Assembly: GCF_964355755.1 (NCBI RefSeq)
Contig: NC_092677.1
Location: 11,430,601-11,494,600, forward strand
DNA: 64,000 bases
Reading direction: 5' to 3'
Source: Antedon mediterranea
Lineage: Eukaryota; Echinodermata; Crinoidea; Comatulida; Antedonidae
The translations under genes and the position numbers were made by a program. Of this stretch, positions 11,521 to 24,400 are shown piece by piece (the stretch's first letter is position 1; each line of letters opens with the position of its first letter). The notes under the pieces were generated by a model that was not told where the DNA came from, made no database searches, and was given only the letters and a program-made list of their open reading frames with translations.

Positions 11521-11603
11521 CCGTATCTTTACTAACAACTTCTTTCCACACCGCACCGTTTATTCCGAATCTTCGCTAACAATTTCTTTCCACACCGCAC
11601 CAT
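11517..11603 (-). repeat. 43 bp tandem duplication at the end of the repeat-protein gene
   Basis: The last coding bases (VWKEIVSEDSE plus stop, 11,560-11,603) are followed by a diverged second copy at 11,517-11,559, so the 3' UTR begins with a duplicate of the stop region. Confidence 0.75.
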
Positions 11604-14297
11604 AATGTTTTCCCAGATTATTATGATTCGAAAAAAGTGGTTTAAATAAACCACTAACACCGTTACCTTCCAAAACTTTTTCCGATTTAGCAACTTTTTT
11701 CCTTGGCAGACAAACGGCAACCGACTTTGGTGCAAGCGTGGTTCCAACAGTGATATCATCAACAGCTGTTGATTTTACGGAAAATTTTTTGGAAACCTTT
11801 TCTTGTGAGACAGATAAAATTCTTGATGTCTTTAAAACTTTTTTGCTCTTGTTTTTAGCAGATCTGTCAGTCTTGTCTTTACTTGAATATTTCCTTTTTT
11901 CAGTTGCTTTTCCCATCCATTTTTTTCCATCACTCTGTCCCTTCTCTGGTGGCTCTTTCTTTCTCCATATTTTTACAATATCAATACCATCTTCACTTTC
12001 ATAACCACTTCCTGATTTCTTTGAAACTTTATTGCTGTTGTTTTTAGCAGATCTGTCAGTCTTGTCTTTACTTGAATATTTCCTTTTTTCAGTTGCTTTT
12101 CCCATCCATTTTTGTCCATCACTCTGTCCCTTCTCTGGTGGCTCTTTCTTTCTCCATATTTTTACAATATCAATACCATCTTCACTTTCATAACCACTTC
12201 CTGATTTCTTTGAAACTGTATTGCTCTTTTTAGCAGATCTGTCAGTCTTGTCTTTATTTGAATATTTCCTTTTTTCAGTTGCTTTTCCCATCCATTTTTG
12301 TCCATCATTCTGTCCCTTCTCTGGTGGCTCTTTCTTTCTCCATATTTTTACAATATCAATACCATCTTCACTTTCATAACCACTTCCTGATTTCTTTGAA
12401 ACTTTATTGCTGTTGTTTTTAGCAGATCTGTCAGTCTTGTCTTTATTTGAATATTTCCTTTTTTCAGTTGCTTTTCCCATCCATTTTTGTCCATCATTCT
12501 GTCCCTTCTCTGGTGGCTCTTTCTTTCTCGATATTTTTACAATATCAATACCATCTTCACTTCCATAATCGCCTTCTGTCATCTCCATATCCAACTTTAT
12601 TTTTTTATGACCAATTTCTTTATAATCTGGTTTCTTTTTGTGATTTGTATGTTTCCCTTTTTTGTTGGATGATTTATTTACCTTTTTAAAACTGTTTTTC
12701 ATTGCATTCAAATATGCTGAAAATTCTCTTTTACACAAGTTTCTGAAAAATAAAAGTTAAAATATCATTTATTATTATTTATATGATAATTTGTACATTA
12801 TTTGTGGTAACAATTTTAAATTACAAATTAATTATAATTTATTAGTATATGCAACAGTATAAAGTGTCTTACCTTTTCAGAAAAATGTTTGATTTAGATG
12901 GTTTATGAGGTTGCTTAACATATTTCGCTATTGCCCATAACCTTTTCAAGTTTAGTTTTTTAGATTTTAACTGACTGAAAAAAATAATTAAAATTAAATT
13001 AAGTAAAGAAGTAAAGATTTACGACACAATATGCAGTTGTATATAGGTAGTTGCTTCAGGGAGCTTTCGATTTCAATTTACATAAATTATCTCAATGTCA
13101 AAATTTTGATATTTGAATATCAAACTTTATGTGACAAATAAATGTGATGTGGACACGGTGATGTCACATCATTACCATATTTAGGCACATCACACTTATT
13201 TTGTCAAACTAGTTTGATAGTGTAGACAGGCAACCCAATTAATACTTGATCAATAGTATACAGTATAAACACTATCAAACTACTGTAGTTTGTTTAAGTT
13301 TAAAAAAACAATGTGATGTGCCCAAATATGGTAGTGATATGATATCATCATGTCCATATAATGGGCACATCACCTTTTGTTGTCACATAAAGTTTGATAG
13401 TGTAGACAGAGTTTAATAAAAGGTACTGTAGTCTCTTACCATCGATGCCTTCTTGGTTTATGCATCATAAACAAATCCCCTTCACTGTCGTATTCAAGAC
13501 CTGAATATCCAATGATTGACACTTCCAAAGTATCTAAAGACCCGTTTACACTTGGTGATCTCAAATCTTGATATTCACTATCAACAGGTTGACCTGTACT
13601 ACTTTCAGAAATAGAACCATCATATGCATTTGATGTTGTATCACTTTGGAATGTTGAACTGTCTGACCATGGAGTAAGTTCGTTTTTAGTTACTCCATAA
13701 TCTGACGAGGTAACATTATGCAGAGGACTAGGTCTAGATGAAAACATTTCGCTGCACGTGGATGCTAACGGAGGTCTAAGGTCAAATGCATGATCTTTTA
13801 CAAGTCGTCCTTTTCTTGTAACAACTTGCTGCATACCAGATGAGAACATTTCACTGCACGTGGATGTTTCCGACGTTGACTGAGGTCCAGCTTTAAATGC
13901 ATGATCACGTTTTGCTTTTCTTGTAACAACTTGCTGCATACCAGATGAGAACTTTTCACCACATGTGGATGCTTCAGACGTTGACGGAGGTCCAGCTTTG
14001 TATGGATGATCATGTTTTGCTTTTCTTGTAACAACTTGTTGCAGACCAGATGCTGAGAACCTTTCACTGCACGTGGATGTTTCCGACGTTGACCGATGTC
14101 CATCTTTAAATGTATGATCACATTTTGCTTTTCTTGTATCAACTCGTAGCAGACCAGATGAGAAGCTTTCACCGCATGTAGATGCTTCAGACGTTGACGG
14201 AGGTCCAGCTTTGTATGCATGATCATGTTTTGCTTTTCTTGTTTTCGAAATCTTCTTTAATTTTGGAAGACAATTATTATTTCTTAATTCTGAATAC
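11560..14297 (-). CDS. Unrecognised lysine-rich protein with two tandem protein-repeat arrays (3' three exons)
   Basis: Exons 14297-13440, 12974-12873 and 12742-11560 join in phase with clean splice sites, giving about 714 C-terminal residues. The first exon has five units of about 40 residues (TRKAKHDHAYKAGPPSTSEA ... STCGESFSSG), then an acidic/serine tail containing YDSEGDLFMMHKPRRHR. The middle exon encodes KSKKLNLKRLWAIAKYVKQP. The last exon has four complete units of 58-63 residues plus a partial fifth (SGYESEDGIDIVKIWRKKEP ... DRSAK), lysine-rich with alternating acidic patches. Its composition suggests a nuclear or chromatin protein, which is inference only. I did not find the 5' exon(s); they should lie between 14,300 and 15,450. 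It is head-to-head with TBC1D32. Confidence 0.7.
11640..12560 (-). repeat. Coding tandem repeat, unit about 175-190 bp, 4 copies plus a partial
   Basis: Units start at successive GGxYxSEDGIDIVKI segments on the minus strand. They differ by few substitutions and by small in-frame length changes around the AKNNSNKVSKKSG stretch. Confidence 0.85.
13118..13230. repeat. MITE family A, copy 4
   Basis: TATCAAACTTTATGTGAC on the left and TTTGATAGTGTAGACAGG on the right. In the intron of the repeat-protein gene. Confidence 0.75.
13265..13415. repeat. MITE family A, copy 5
   Basis: Core ATGTGATGTGCCCAAATATG ... CATATAATGGGCACATCA and right end AGTTTGATAGTGTAGACAGA. Adjacent to copy 4. Confidence 0.8.
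13797..14245 (-). repeat. Coding tandem repeat, unit about 120 bp, about 5 copies
   Basis: Encodes the TRKAK(H/R)DHA(Y/F)KAGP units. Because the unit is a multiple of three without stops, a second frame also stays open (13,798-14,226). That frame is a shadow. Confidence 0.85.
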
Positions 14298-15454
14298 CTG
14301 GGTATGATATAGAAAGTCAGAAAATCAAATTTATGCACCCTTTTATATTTTGAAATACGCTTACTTGACAGCACCCCAATAAATTATAATTATAGAAAAC
14401 AAAATTCTCACCGTCAATAGGCCTATTAATATTATATCAATAACAATGCAAACAAATTAATTTGCCACAAAATACATTCCTGTAGGCCTATCAATATATT
14501 ATGTAGCAGGCTCTGTAGGGTGCACTGTGTGCGTTACTGGCTTAGTATTACTATTAGCTAGATGCTTAACTAGTTAGGCTCCTAGCTAGAGGCCTAGCTA
14601 AACTAGTCTACTCTAGAATTAATATTTCATTACAATTATTCTAATATTGTCTTAGCTGTGATTGTCTATATTTTATAACCTTAAATTAATATAAACGTAC
14701 AGCAATTCAAACTTCTGGTTTGTTAAAATTTGTTCATTTTCATAAACACTTGATGAATTCATTTCTAAAAAACCCGGTGGCATGGCATGGATGGATTTTT
14801 CGATGCCAAGAAGCCACCCGGGTTTTTTTCGCGGGGGAAAACCGACTTGTTGTCGATTGAGGGCCTCCTCCTATTAAAATTAATGGAGCATGCAAGAGTT
14901 GTTTGTGTGTTGTGTTGACAACTCTCTTTTTTCTTTCTGCATGATGATTAGATTTGGTTTCCTTTAAGATTTCATTTGTAATAATAATAATGTTATTTAA
15001 TATGTAGCAACTTTTGTTTCTGACTTTAGTCATTGCAACTCATCCATCTGGCCTTGTAAAATATTGTATTTATTAGGTACACTTGTTAGGCTAGCTAGGG
15101 CCTAACTAGGCCTAGGCCTAGGCTTAGTAGCTGCTATTATTATAGATGATGAGAAGGGGGCAGAAGAGAGCCGGCCATAGATAGGGCCTAGCTAGAAATT
15201 GGAGAGGGTAGGCCTAGGCCTAGTTGTTTTCAATAATGTTTTAATAATACCTAAAACAGTAGAATGTATTGAATAGAAAAGGCCTAGAGGCTAGGCCTAT
15301 CTATATTGTTTATTATAGAAAAATAAGATAATAAAACAGAATTGTTCCAGAAGAAGATTTATATAAAATAGCATTTTAATCTGCACAATTGAACATATAA
15401 ACAGCTCTCAATATTTTATATTTTTCTAATGAATGTTTAATTTATATTTTTCAT
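14298..15454. promoter_or_regulatory. Divergent interval between repeat-protein gene and TBC1D32
   Basis: Should contain the missing 5' exon(s) of the minus-strand gene and the TBC1D32 promoter with a 5' UTR exon (the coding exon is preceded by an acceptor, TTTTTCATAG at about 15,456). It also holds AGGCCTAG word clusters at 15,090-15,290 and a strong palindrome at 14,767-14,829. No single promoter element can be fixed by eye. Confidence 0.4.
14767..14829. other. Long imperfect hairpin followed by T-run
   Basis: AAAAAACCCGG-TGGC at the left pairs with GCCACCCGGGTTTTTTT at the right, with an inner TGGCAT/ATGCCA pairing. Either strand gives a stem with a flanking T-tract. It could be a fold-back element or a small structured RNA. 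Confidence 0.4.
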
Positions 15455-15474
15455 AGAGACAGTAATACAATACA

Positions 15475-18400
15475 ATGGCCAACTGTGAAGATGTTGACTT
15501 GTTGCCTAGTATTCGGCAGTTAATCACCAAAATAGAACCCGCTATACAATCGGCTGACTCGTTGGAAGCGGCTGAGGAGCTAATTCTACATCTTGAGGCA
15601 ACAGATGAAAATTTTCATAGGTTAGATAACATAATTATTAATAACATTTATATTTATTTTTTGTGGTTTGATTTGGGCTTGTCCCATTTGTGGTATAAAT
15701 TATTGTTTGATATGATCCTTAATATTTTTTTTAAACAACATAATCCTTGATTGATTGATTGATTGATTTTATTCGATATTCATACATAAAAAGTTAAAAT
15801 ATACAATGTATTAAAGAATACCTGGATAACCCATTAAATCGACAAAAAAGTAAACTTATTTCCAATGGGGTCCAATCCGTAATGACTGAAAAGTGAGTGG
15901 TTGGGCCTAGTACAATTATCATTAAGTATGACTCAGTAAAAATGAAAAAAACAAGAAAATACATACAAGACAAGATAACATCAAAAAAACAATATTAAAA
16001 ATAACTTAATTAAACTGAAATTCTTTAATATTTCACATCACAAGGGACATACAAGTCTACCATGTGCAAATAAATATAGATAAACAAGAATATACATTAC
16101 AATACAGAAAGAATTAAAAGACGTTTACTGTATAATTTACAGGAAGAGTTTATTGTAATAGACATTGATTATACCAGACTGAAATATATTTTTTACCTTT
16201 TGTTGCCATTTTGGTATATCTTATTGTTTTATGGCAATAACAAATAATTTTTATGTATATAGGTATGAATATGTAAAGTACATTCGTCAACGTTTGGATG
16301 AAGTGTTAGGCCCGTTGATTGAAGATCAGATGGAAAAAGAACGGCACAAGATGCACACTAAAGGCTCAGAAGAGGACCTTGTTAGGGCCGTCACAGAACA
16401 TGTCGTCAATGATCAAACGTAAGTATGGGTGACATGTTGTGTCAAAAAATATTTGTTAATGTTGTTGCAAAGGAGTGTATATTTTATAAATAACACTAGA
16501 AACTGTAGGTACCCTTTAATATCAATTAAATTTGTGTTTATTTCCACAATATAACAACATAAAATATACAAAAACAATGTTTACAAACTAGTTTAGTTAC
16601 CGTATATCTTCTGGTATAATCCCACCCTCCTAGAACACTAAATTGGGCAAACATTGACGGGTGGGACTACACCCGGGAAAAATCTTGGTTCAGTAAAAAA
16701 ATCTTTGGTAAGCAAATCTTGTAAAATCTCATCTGAACTCGCTATAGAGAGGCTTACATCCATACCAAACATCAATACTGGGACTATACCCGAGAATAGG
16801 CCTGTTTGTGAAATCAGACATAAAATAGGGGTGGGATTAGACCCGAAGTGAGATTATACCTGAAGTGGAATTATATCCGAGGATATACGGTAATACATAA
16901 ACTTGCATATAAATACAATGAATTGCTTATTAATATTATTTTTTTTTTAATTTTGCTTTCAGCTATTCTGACATGATGCAAAATATGAAACAACTCACGA
17001 CCAACTCGGTAGCACGTTTGTTGCAAACATTTGACGAGGATCACAGCGAGCATCTTATGAAAGCAACTCAGTATACAAGGAGAGAGAGTCCTAAGAGATT
17101 TAGCTTTGAATTCAGTGAAGGAAGCTCTTCTTCATTTGATTCTTCTTTTAACCAAGGTTTTATGTTCATGAATCAGGAGCACTTTATCGCCATCTCTGAA
17201 AATCTTGAGCCTTTAAAATCTTTGAAAGTAAGTATCTCCTACTAAAATGTACAAACAAATGTGTACTAATGGATTAACAATCTTTAAGCTCTGTCTACAC
17301 TATCAAAAATTATGTGACAACAAAAGGTGATGTGCCCAAATATGCAATCATATGCTTAAATATGGTAGTGATGACATCATCATGTCCATATATGGGCACA
17401 TCACATTTTTGTCGCATAAAGTTTGATAGTTAAGGCAAAGCTTAACATCAACACCAATTTCTTTCAGTTCTCCCTTAAATTGTACATATTATATGTTTTT
17501 TCAAATTTACCTCTGACACCTGTACCCAATCCAAGTGTAGTGTTGATACAAGCTGCAACATGATCAACGTACAAAGTACAATATGCTCACCTCTATTCTA
17601 TATTTTAGAATAATTTTTTTGTGTCTGCTATACAGTAATCACTGCCTTATTGAATGTGTCCAATCCTTGTTAACATGAAAACAAAATTCTATCCTTAACA
17701 AGTATTACATGGTTGCAGTGGGTCTATAGTATATTTAGTATACAAACAAGGTTAATGTATGACAAGTACAATTTACGGAAAGCCTCATTAAGTGACAATA
17801 TTCTATATTTTAGAATCATTATTTTGTTTATTGTATATCCAGTATATAATCAATGTCAATGTAAGACAATATTTTATAATTTTAATTAGACAAGACAAGA
17901 TGCTATGACCAAGCTTTGTCAGATTCCGCCATCAGATGTTATGGCGTGTGACCAATGGGAACATTTACGAGCCGGACTGACCAGCGCCCTTGCTGATCCA
18001 GATCAATATTTGGAGGTTAGTCAATATAAATTTTAATCCTAGACAGTCACAGCAAAATTAAATTACTAAATATTTTAGAACATTGTTTTTGATATCATTT
18101 TAATGTTCTAATTTCAGGAGAAATCTCTTCTGTTCCATGCTAAGATGTTTTCTGCAAAATCTCATACAATCAGCAAAGAGGTGTATACCAGTTTAGGTAA
18201 GTATATGGTGGATTTCTGTACGGTAGATCCCCTATCAGGGGTACACCTTTGGGCCCCATGAAAGCGTCCCTTCAATGAGGATATACTCTGACTATTTTTA
18301 AAAGGAATACATTTATTTATTCTGGTAATCTTCATAGTATCTATATTTATATTTTAAACATAGTGGAGCTGTAGCTTGGTGGCTAACAATAACATGCTTG

Positions 18401-21400
18401 CCTTCCAATCCCAAGGTCCGGGGTTCAATCCTGACCTAGTGCCGGGGCTATAACTTGCGACTCTTTCAACTCCACTCCCTAAACGCTCAAAAGAGACTTA
18501 GTTCATAAGCATGTTAAATTATAAAATGGATGCGTATTAATTAAATATTTATAAAATCCTTCTGGCTAAAATGTTTTAAATGTTACAAATTTTCAGTTGA
18601 TTACCTCTGCACTGAGTTTACAGCAAGAAAGAGTAAAACAATGTATTTGAAAGATGGATTGGATCTTGGTAACCTTAGCAACAAACGACTTCTTCGTAAG
18701 GTATGTTAAGCTCTGTTTACACTATTGAAACTTTGTGTGACAAAAAAATGTGAAGTGCCCATATATGGACATGATGATATCATATCACTACCATATCTAA
18801 GCATATCACTACCATATTGGGGCACATCACACGTTTTGGGTCAAACTAGTTTGATAGTGTAGACAGAGCTTTATAGTTGCTTTGTAGATAATCATGATAG
18901 AGTATTCACTTACATGCGTCATGACAATTATGATTATTGTGTTTTCTTTTTCTTGATAGTTTCGATTATTAAATGAATTTCAAATAGAAGTGTCTTCCTA
19001 CTGGGTTAGATTTCCAGAAAGGTAAATCAAATTTGATTTTATTAAAGTATTTTAATATAGTAAGCTCTGTCTACACTATCAAACTTTATGTGACTAAAAA
19101 AGTGTGATGTGCCCAAATATGGTAGTGATATGCTATTATGAAGCCCGGTTAGCTCAGTTGATAGAGCATCAGACTTTTAATCTGATGGTCAAGGGTTCAT
19201 GCACCTTATTGGGTGTATTCGTTTTGGTCTCAAATGATCAGCAATTGCTGGATGAATCACCCTCATTAAATATGCTTCAAATGCTTAAATATTGTAGTGA
19301 TATGACATCATCATGTCCATATTGCTGGATGAATCACCCTCATTAAATATGCTTCAAATGCTTAAATATAGTAGTGATATGACATCATCATGTCCATATT
19401 GCTGGATGAATCACCCTCATTAAATATGCTTCAAATGCTTAAATATAGTAGTGATATGACATCATTGTGACCATATATGGGCACATCACATTCACATTAA
19501 ATTTGATAGTGTAGGCAGAGCTTTATGTCATAATAAATGAGGAGCAGTAGCTTTTTATGCAAGTCTTCCAATCCAATCATGGTGCAGCGTTCAACTGTAA
19601 AGCTCTGTCTTCACTATCAAACTTTATGTGAATGTGATGTGCCCATATATGGTCACAATGATGTCATATCACTATGTTACAAATTTTCAGTTGATTACCT
19701 CTGCACTGAGTTTACATTTGGTTTGATTGTTCCTACTCCACTCCCTCAACTTTATCCATCCTGTAATTGGCAAGTTTCTAGCTGTTGGTTGTGTATGAAA
19801 TAAAAAATAAAATTTATGAAACTACTATAGGACAGTTTAAAAAGATGTGAAACCTCACAATAGGTGATCAATGTGATTTCTCTTTAGTTTTGTTGAGGAT
19901 ATTTTAGAGAAGACTGTGAAACTAATAGGCATCAACTCGTCCAGCCTGCTGAGCTCAATGGAGATCGTTTGCCCTATTCACTGCATCGCTTTGCTGGATC
20001 CAAAGGCTAGGTGGTTTAAAAAATGGATGGTAAATATCACACTACTACTTTCAAAATTGGGATAATACCATTAATTATAATAATAATAATAACTAATTTT
20101 GATTATGAATAACACAACATGAAGACTTGTTAAACTGTGACAGGTGAGAATCTAATTTTAGAAATGTCTGTCTGCAAAATGTGTGGTTGCCACAACCCAA
20201 TTTGACTTCGACTTTGATATCATATACGTTTTTTAGTAATCAAATTTACATGAAAATACCTCTTTCGGCCTGCACACATATATCGGTACATTAATTGGAA
20301 CAAATGCTTGTGAGAGGTTGGTGTGGTTCAATGATCCAATGTTATTGTGTTGTATGATATTGTTGATCATTAAAATTACCATGTTTTTTTATTCCATTGG
20401 CAGCATGGTCATTACAGCAGAACTTTTGTTCTCAAGGCATTAACAGCCAATTTGGGACTGGTAAGAACCTTTATTTAACTAAAATAAAATTTGTTTATGG
20501 CAAATAAAATAATTCCATTGATTGGTTTGGTCTAAAGATCTGTCTACACTTCAAATATGGTAGTGATATGTCCAAATATGGTAGTGATATGTCCAAATAT
20601 GGTAGTGATATGACATCATCGTGTCCATATATGGGCACATCACATTTTGTTGTCACATAAAGTTTCATAGTGTAGACAGAAAGAACTAGTTCGACAAAAA
20701 AAGTGTGATGTGCCCATATATGGTAGTGATAACCTTAGATATGGTAGTGATATGGTATCATCATGTCCATATATGGGCACATCACATTTTTTTGTCACAT
20801 AAGGTTTGATAGTGTAGACAGAGCTTTAAGTGATTTTGAATTTAAATTTGCAGGTTGAGAATGCATTGCGTCAATGTATGGAGTTCATTGCAAAGTCTGA
20901 CACTCAACTTGATTCTGTTAGTAGTTTGACTGAAACATTTGATAAACAAAAGATAGGTAAGGTACTCTTGCACTAAATTATTTAATAAATTAGTTTACAA
21001 ATAATTAGTTTAATAATAATGGTACAAAATCAGAGTGCGTTAGTGGAGATGCGGTGCACTCGAGGGTATTTAAAATGGCGCGACATGCATGAGGCCAAGA
21101 CCAAATCACCGCCGGACCTAGGCCTAGAAAAACAGCGGTGTACCAGAATTGACGGTTTGATTGGTGTGCGTTTGCTGCAGTGCAGACACTGGTTCTTACT
21201 CATAAATCGTGCAGTGCCAAGCACTATTAGTATTCTGCCATAAGATTTACATGCAGTGCTTTTATGCTTTTTTACTCCAGTGCATGATAGTGACAAAATA
21301 TTCTCTTATAGACTCATTTCAGCATGTTTGATTGGCTACGTCCTTGAACCCATGTTGTAAAGGCTTTTACTCCACTACATTCATATTATTATTTTTTTAT

Positions 21401-24400
21401 GTGCCATCATCAATACTATTTTTAAACGTCTGTTTGTTCTACTTTAGTTGATATGCATTCTCCAATGTACTTTGAGAAAGACTTGCGATTCGTTCATTTT
21501 GTACACTCATTGTCTCTGATTGGTCGTATTTTAATGTATGCAGGAGGACGAAAATTGTTTCCAATTAACTCCAAAGAGGGCCTAGGTAGGTAAACATTTG
21601 GTTTTCTGTTACCGATTCCTTGTATTATGTTCTATTTATGTGGTATTTGAATTCTTAAGCTTTGTCTGCACTATCAAACGTTATGTGACAACAAAAATGT
21701 GATGTGCCCATATATGGGCATGATGATGTCATATCACTACCATATTTGGGTATATCACTACCATACTTTTTTTGTCAAACTATTTAGATAGTGTAAACAG
21801 AGCTTTACACACAAGAGAGTTAGGCATTATTTTGTGCCTTCTTTTTTTTTTATTAGTGAGCATACAAGATCTAATGGTTTCCCTAGTAACATTACTGGCA
21901 GATACAGCTCAAACTAAATCTACAACAAAAAATATCAGTGAGTGTTACCAGGAATAAATTAATTGAAAAAATTAATAATTCATTCATTTGTATTGAAAAA
22001 GAAGTATATTGATTTGTATGTTTATTGTTTTATAGACAAGCTGAATCCTGCTGTATTGGTGACCAACACATTCAAAATGCTTTGCTCATCGAAGCAGGCG
22101 TGTCAAACCTGTTTTTGTACGGATGTGTTCATTGGTCACTTGATTACGCCTGTTCTTGAATGGCTAGATGTAAGTAACGTTCAAAATTTAACTTAGGTTC
22201 AATAGTTATTACAATCATTTTAAATGTTTTAAATAAAGAAAAAATAATTTGTTATTTTTCTAGGATGACCCTAATGATGAGCTTCCCCAAGAGGCAACAC
22301 TTCTGCACATCGCTGATATCTTGTCTGCTATTGCATCATGGGAAGCAGGAAGACATATCCTGTTATATGGAGAAAATGGCGAGAAATTCAAAGAAAATAG
22401 GTATTATTCCACCTTAGTTTTCAGTAAATAAGGCATTTAAAAAGAATATATGTGAGTAAAGCAAATAAACAATAAGTAAAGTAAAATATATCATCTATTG
22501 GTTTTATTTGTGCATTATATACTAAAATGCACTGTCATAAATATTGTTGTGCCCTAAAGGCACAGTAATATCTTCTGGTAACAACCTGTTGTCATAGATG
22601 GGAAAATTGCTGGTTTGGTATCAATTTATTATTTATTTATTTGTTATGCTCTTGTTCATCTTGCTTTCATAGGTCTGCTGCAGTACATATAATTGCAGAG
22701 TTTTCGTGCAGAGCACTCAACGGAACCTTCTCAAACACGTTCGGTGTTGGACCAAGTCGTGCAGTTGCTGGAGCTTACCTTTACCTCTGTCGGCAGTTGT
22801 ATAACACCTGTGAGGGCAGGCTTGCACTTCATCCGTATAAACTTCACACAATTGTTGCAGATGCTTGGAAAGAGGTACAAACAAACATATAATAATATAC
22901 AAATAATGAATGTTCATAAGTGTAATGGTACAAATAATTGCATGAGGTGAATGATGAAAGGTTATATTTCAAAGAGGCGAAGCCGTACTATTGCATGTGA
23001 CCCACAATCGTCCAATCAAATGACAGGAATTTATTTTGGTGTTATATAATATCATTTGTGTGGCCTTTATACCTTCAACCTTAAACTCATAATCTTTCAT
23101 GTAGAATATTGCTAAAATAGGAATGTATATTTATACAGGTTGTTCGTGAGGTCGAAGAAAAGACGCCTACATTTGGAGCCGATGGTGGTACTGTTGTAAG
23201 CCCTGCCTCTGAAGATGCTGTAGCTTGGGAAAATACATTAATTGATAATCTGCTCAATTTTGCAGGCACACCAAAAGTAAGTATGTAAAGATCAGGTTTT
23301 AAAATAAACAAACCATCATCTTTAATAACAAAACATAATAAATTAAATTTGTTTATTTTATTTCAGGGTTTGTTGTTCTTGCAACAGACAGGAGCAATGA
23401 ATGAGTGTGTTACGTATATGTACACTAGATATGAAAAGAAACTCCAAGTAAGTATATCAAATAAACCTTAATTTTTCTAAAGGTCTGTCTACACTATCAA
23501 AGTGTCATGATCCCAAATAGGGCAGTGATATGCCCAAATATGCTAGTGATATGCCCAAATAGGGCAGTGATATGCCCAAATATGCTAGTGATATGCCCAA
23601 ATATGCTAGTGATATGCCCAAATAGGGTAGTGATATGACATCCTCATGTTTATATACCTGTATAGGCACATCACAATTGATAGTGTAGATAGAGCTTTAG
23701 AAAGCCCTAGGGGTCTAGTGCCTGCATATCTTCTCATTTTCACTGTATACTTAAATGGTGACCATCCAGTCATACAGTATACTGGACATTTAAGTCTCTC
23801 TAGAGTTTCTCTATTCTAAATCGTCCGGTGATATTTTATCAATATGTTCAGTATTATAGAAGAGGAAAATTTCCTAAGGCCTAGTAGTAGTACTGGCAAG
23901 AAGAGATTACTATTGTAGACCATCACTACCATATTTGGGGATATCACTACCATATTTGGGTACATCACACTAGTTTGATAGTGTAGGGAGAGCTTACCAT
24001 ATCTTCTTCATTTACAGGTGAGCAAGACTGAGAAATTTGGTTATGGCACGATGGTGACACAAGTTGCTGCTACTGCACCTGGGATGGTAGCACTAAAGAG
24101 CTCTGGTTTTATTAAACGTATTGTTAATGAATTATGGACTGTGTTAGAATGTGGACGGGACGATAAGCCGGTTCTGCGCCCTTCTCCCACACCCGTTGAT
24201 CCGATTGATAGAACAGCTTTTAAGGTTTGCTAAATATCAATTTCTTTCTATGAAAAAGAATAAGAAAAAAACTAAATTTAACGTAACAAACAAGTCTCTA
24301 AAGATCTGTCTACACTATCAAACTTTATGTGACAAAAAATATGATGTGCCCATATATGGACATGATGATGTCATATCATTACCATATTTAGGCACATCCA

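Noticed and set aside
13798-14226. 142-aa second-frame ORF over the repeat exon
   Set aside because: An alternate frame of a tandem repeat whose unit is a multiple of three; the other frame splices in phase to the next exons.
14740-15033. 97-aa minus-strand ORF upstream of the repeat-protein gene
   Set aside because: Could hold a 5' exon, but it runs through the hairpin and has no donor compatible with the known next exon that I could confirm.
23514-23640. Regular short repeats resembling a CRISPR array
   Set aside because: Units are contiguous with no spacers and lie inside a MITE in a eukaryotic intron.
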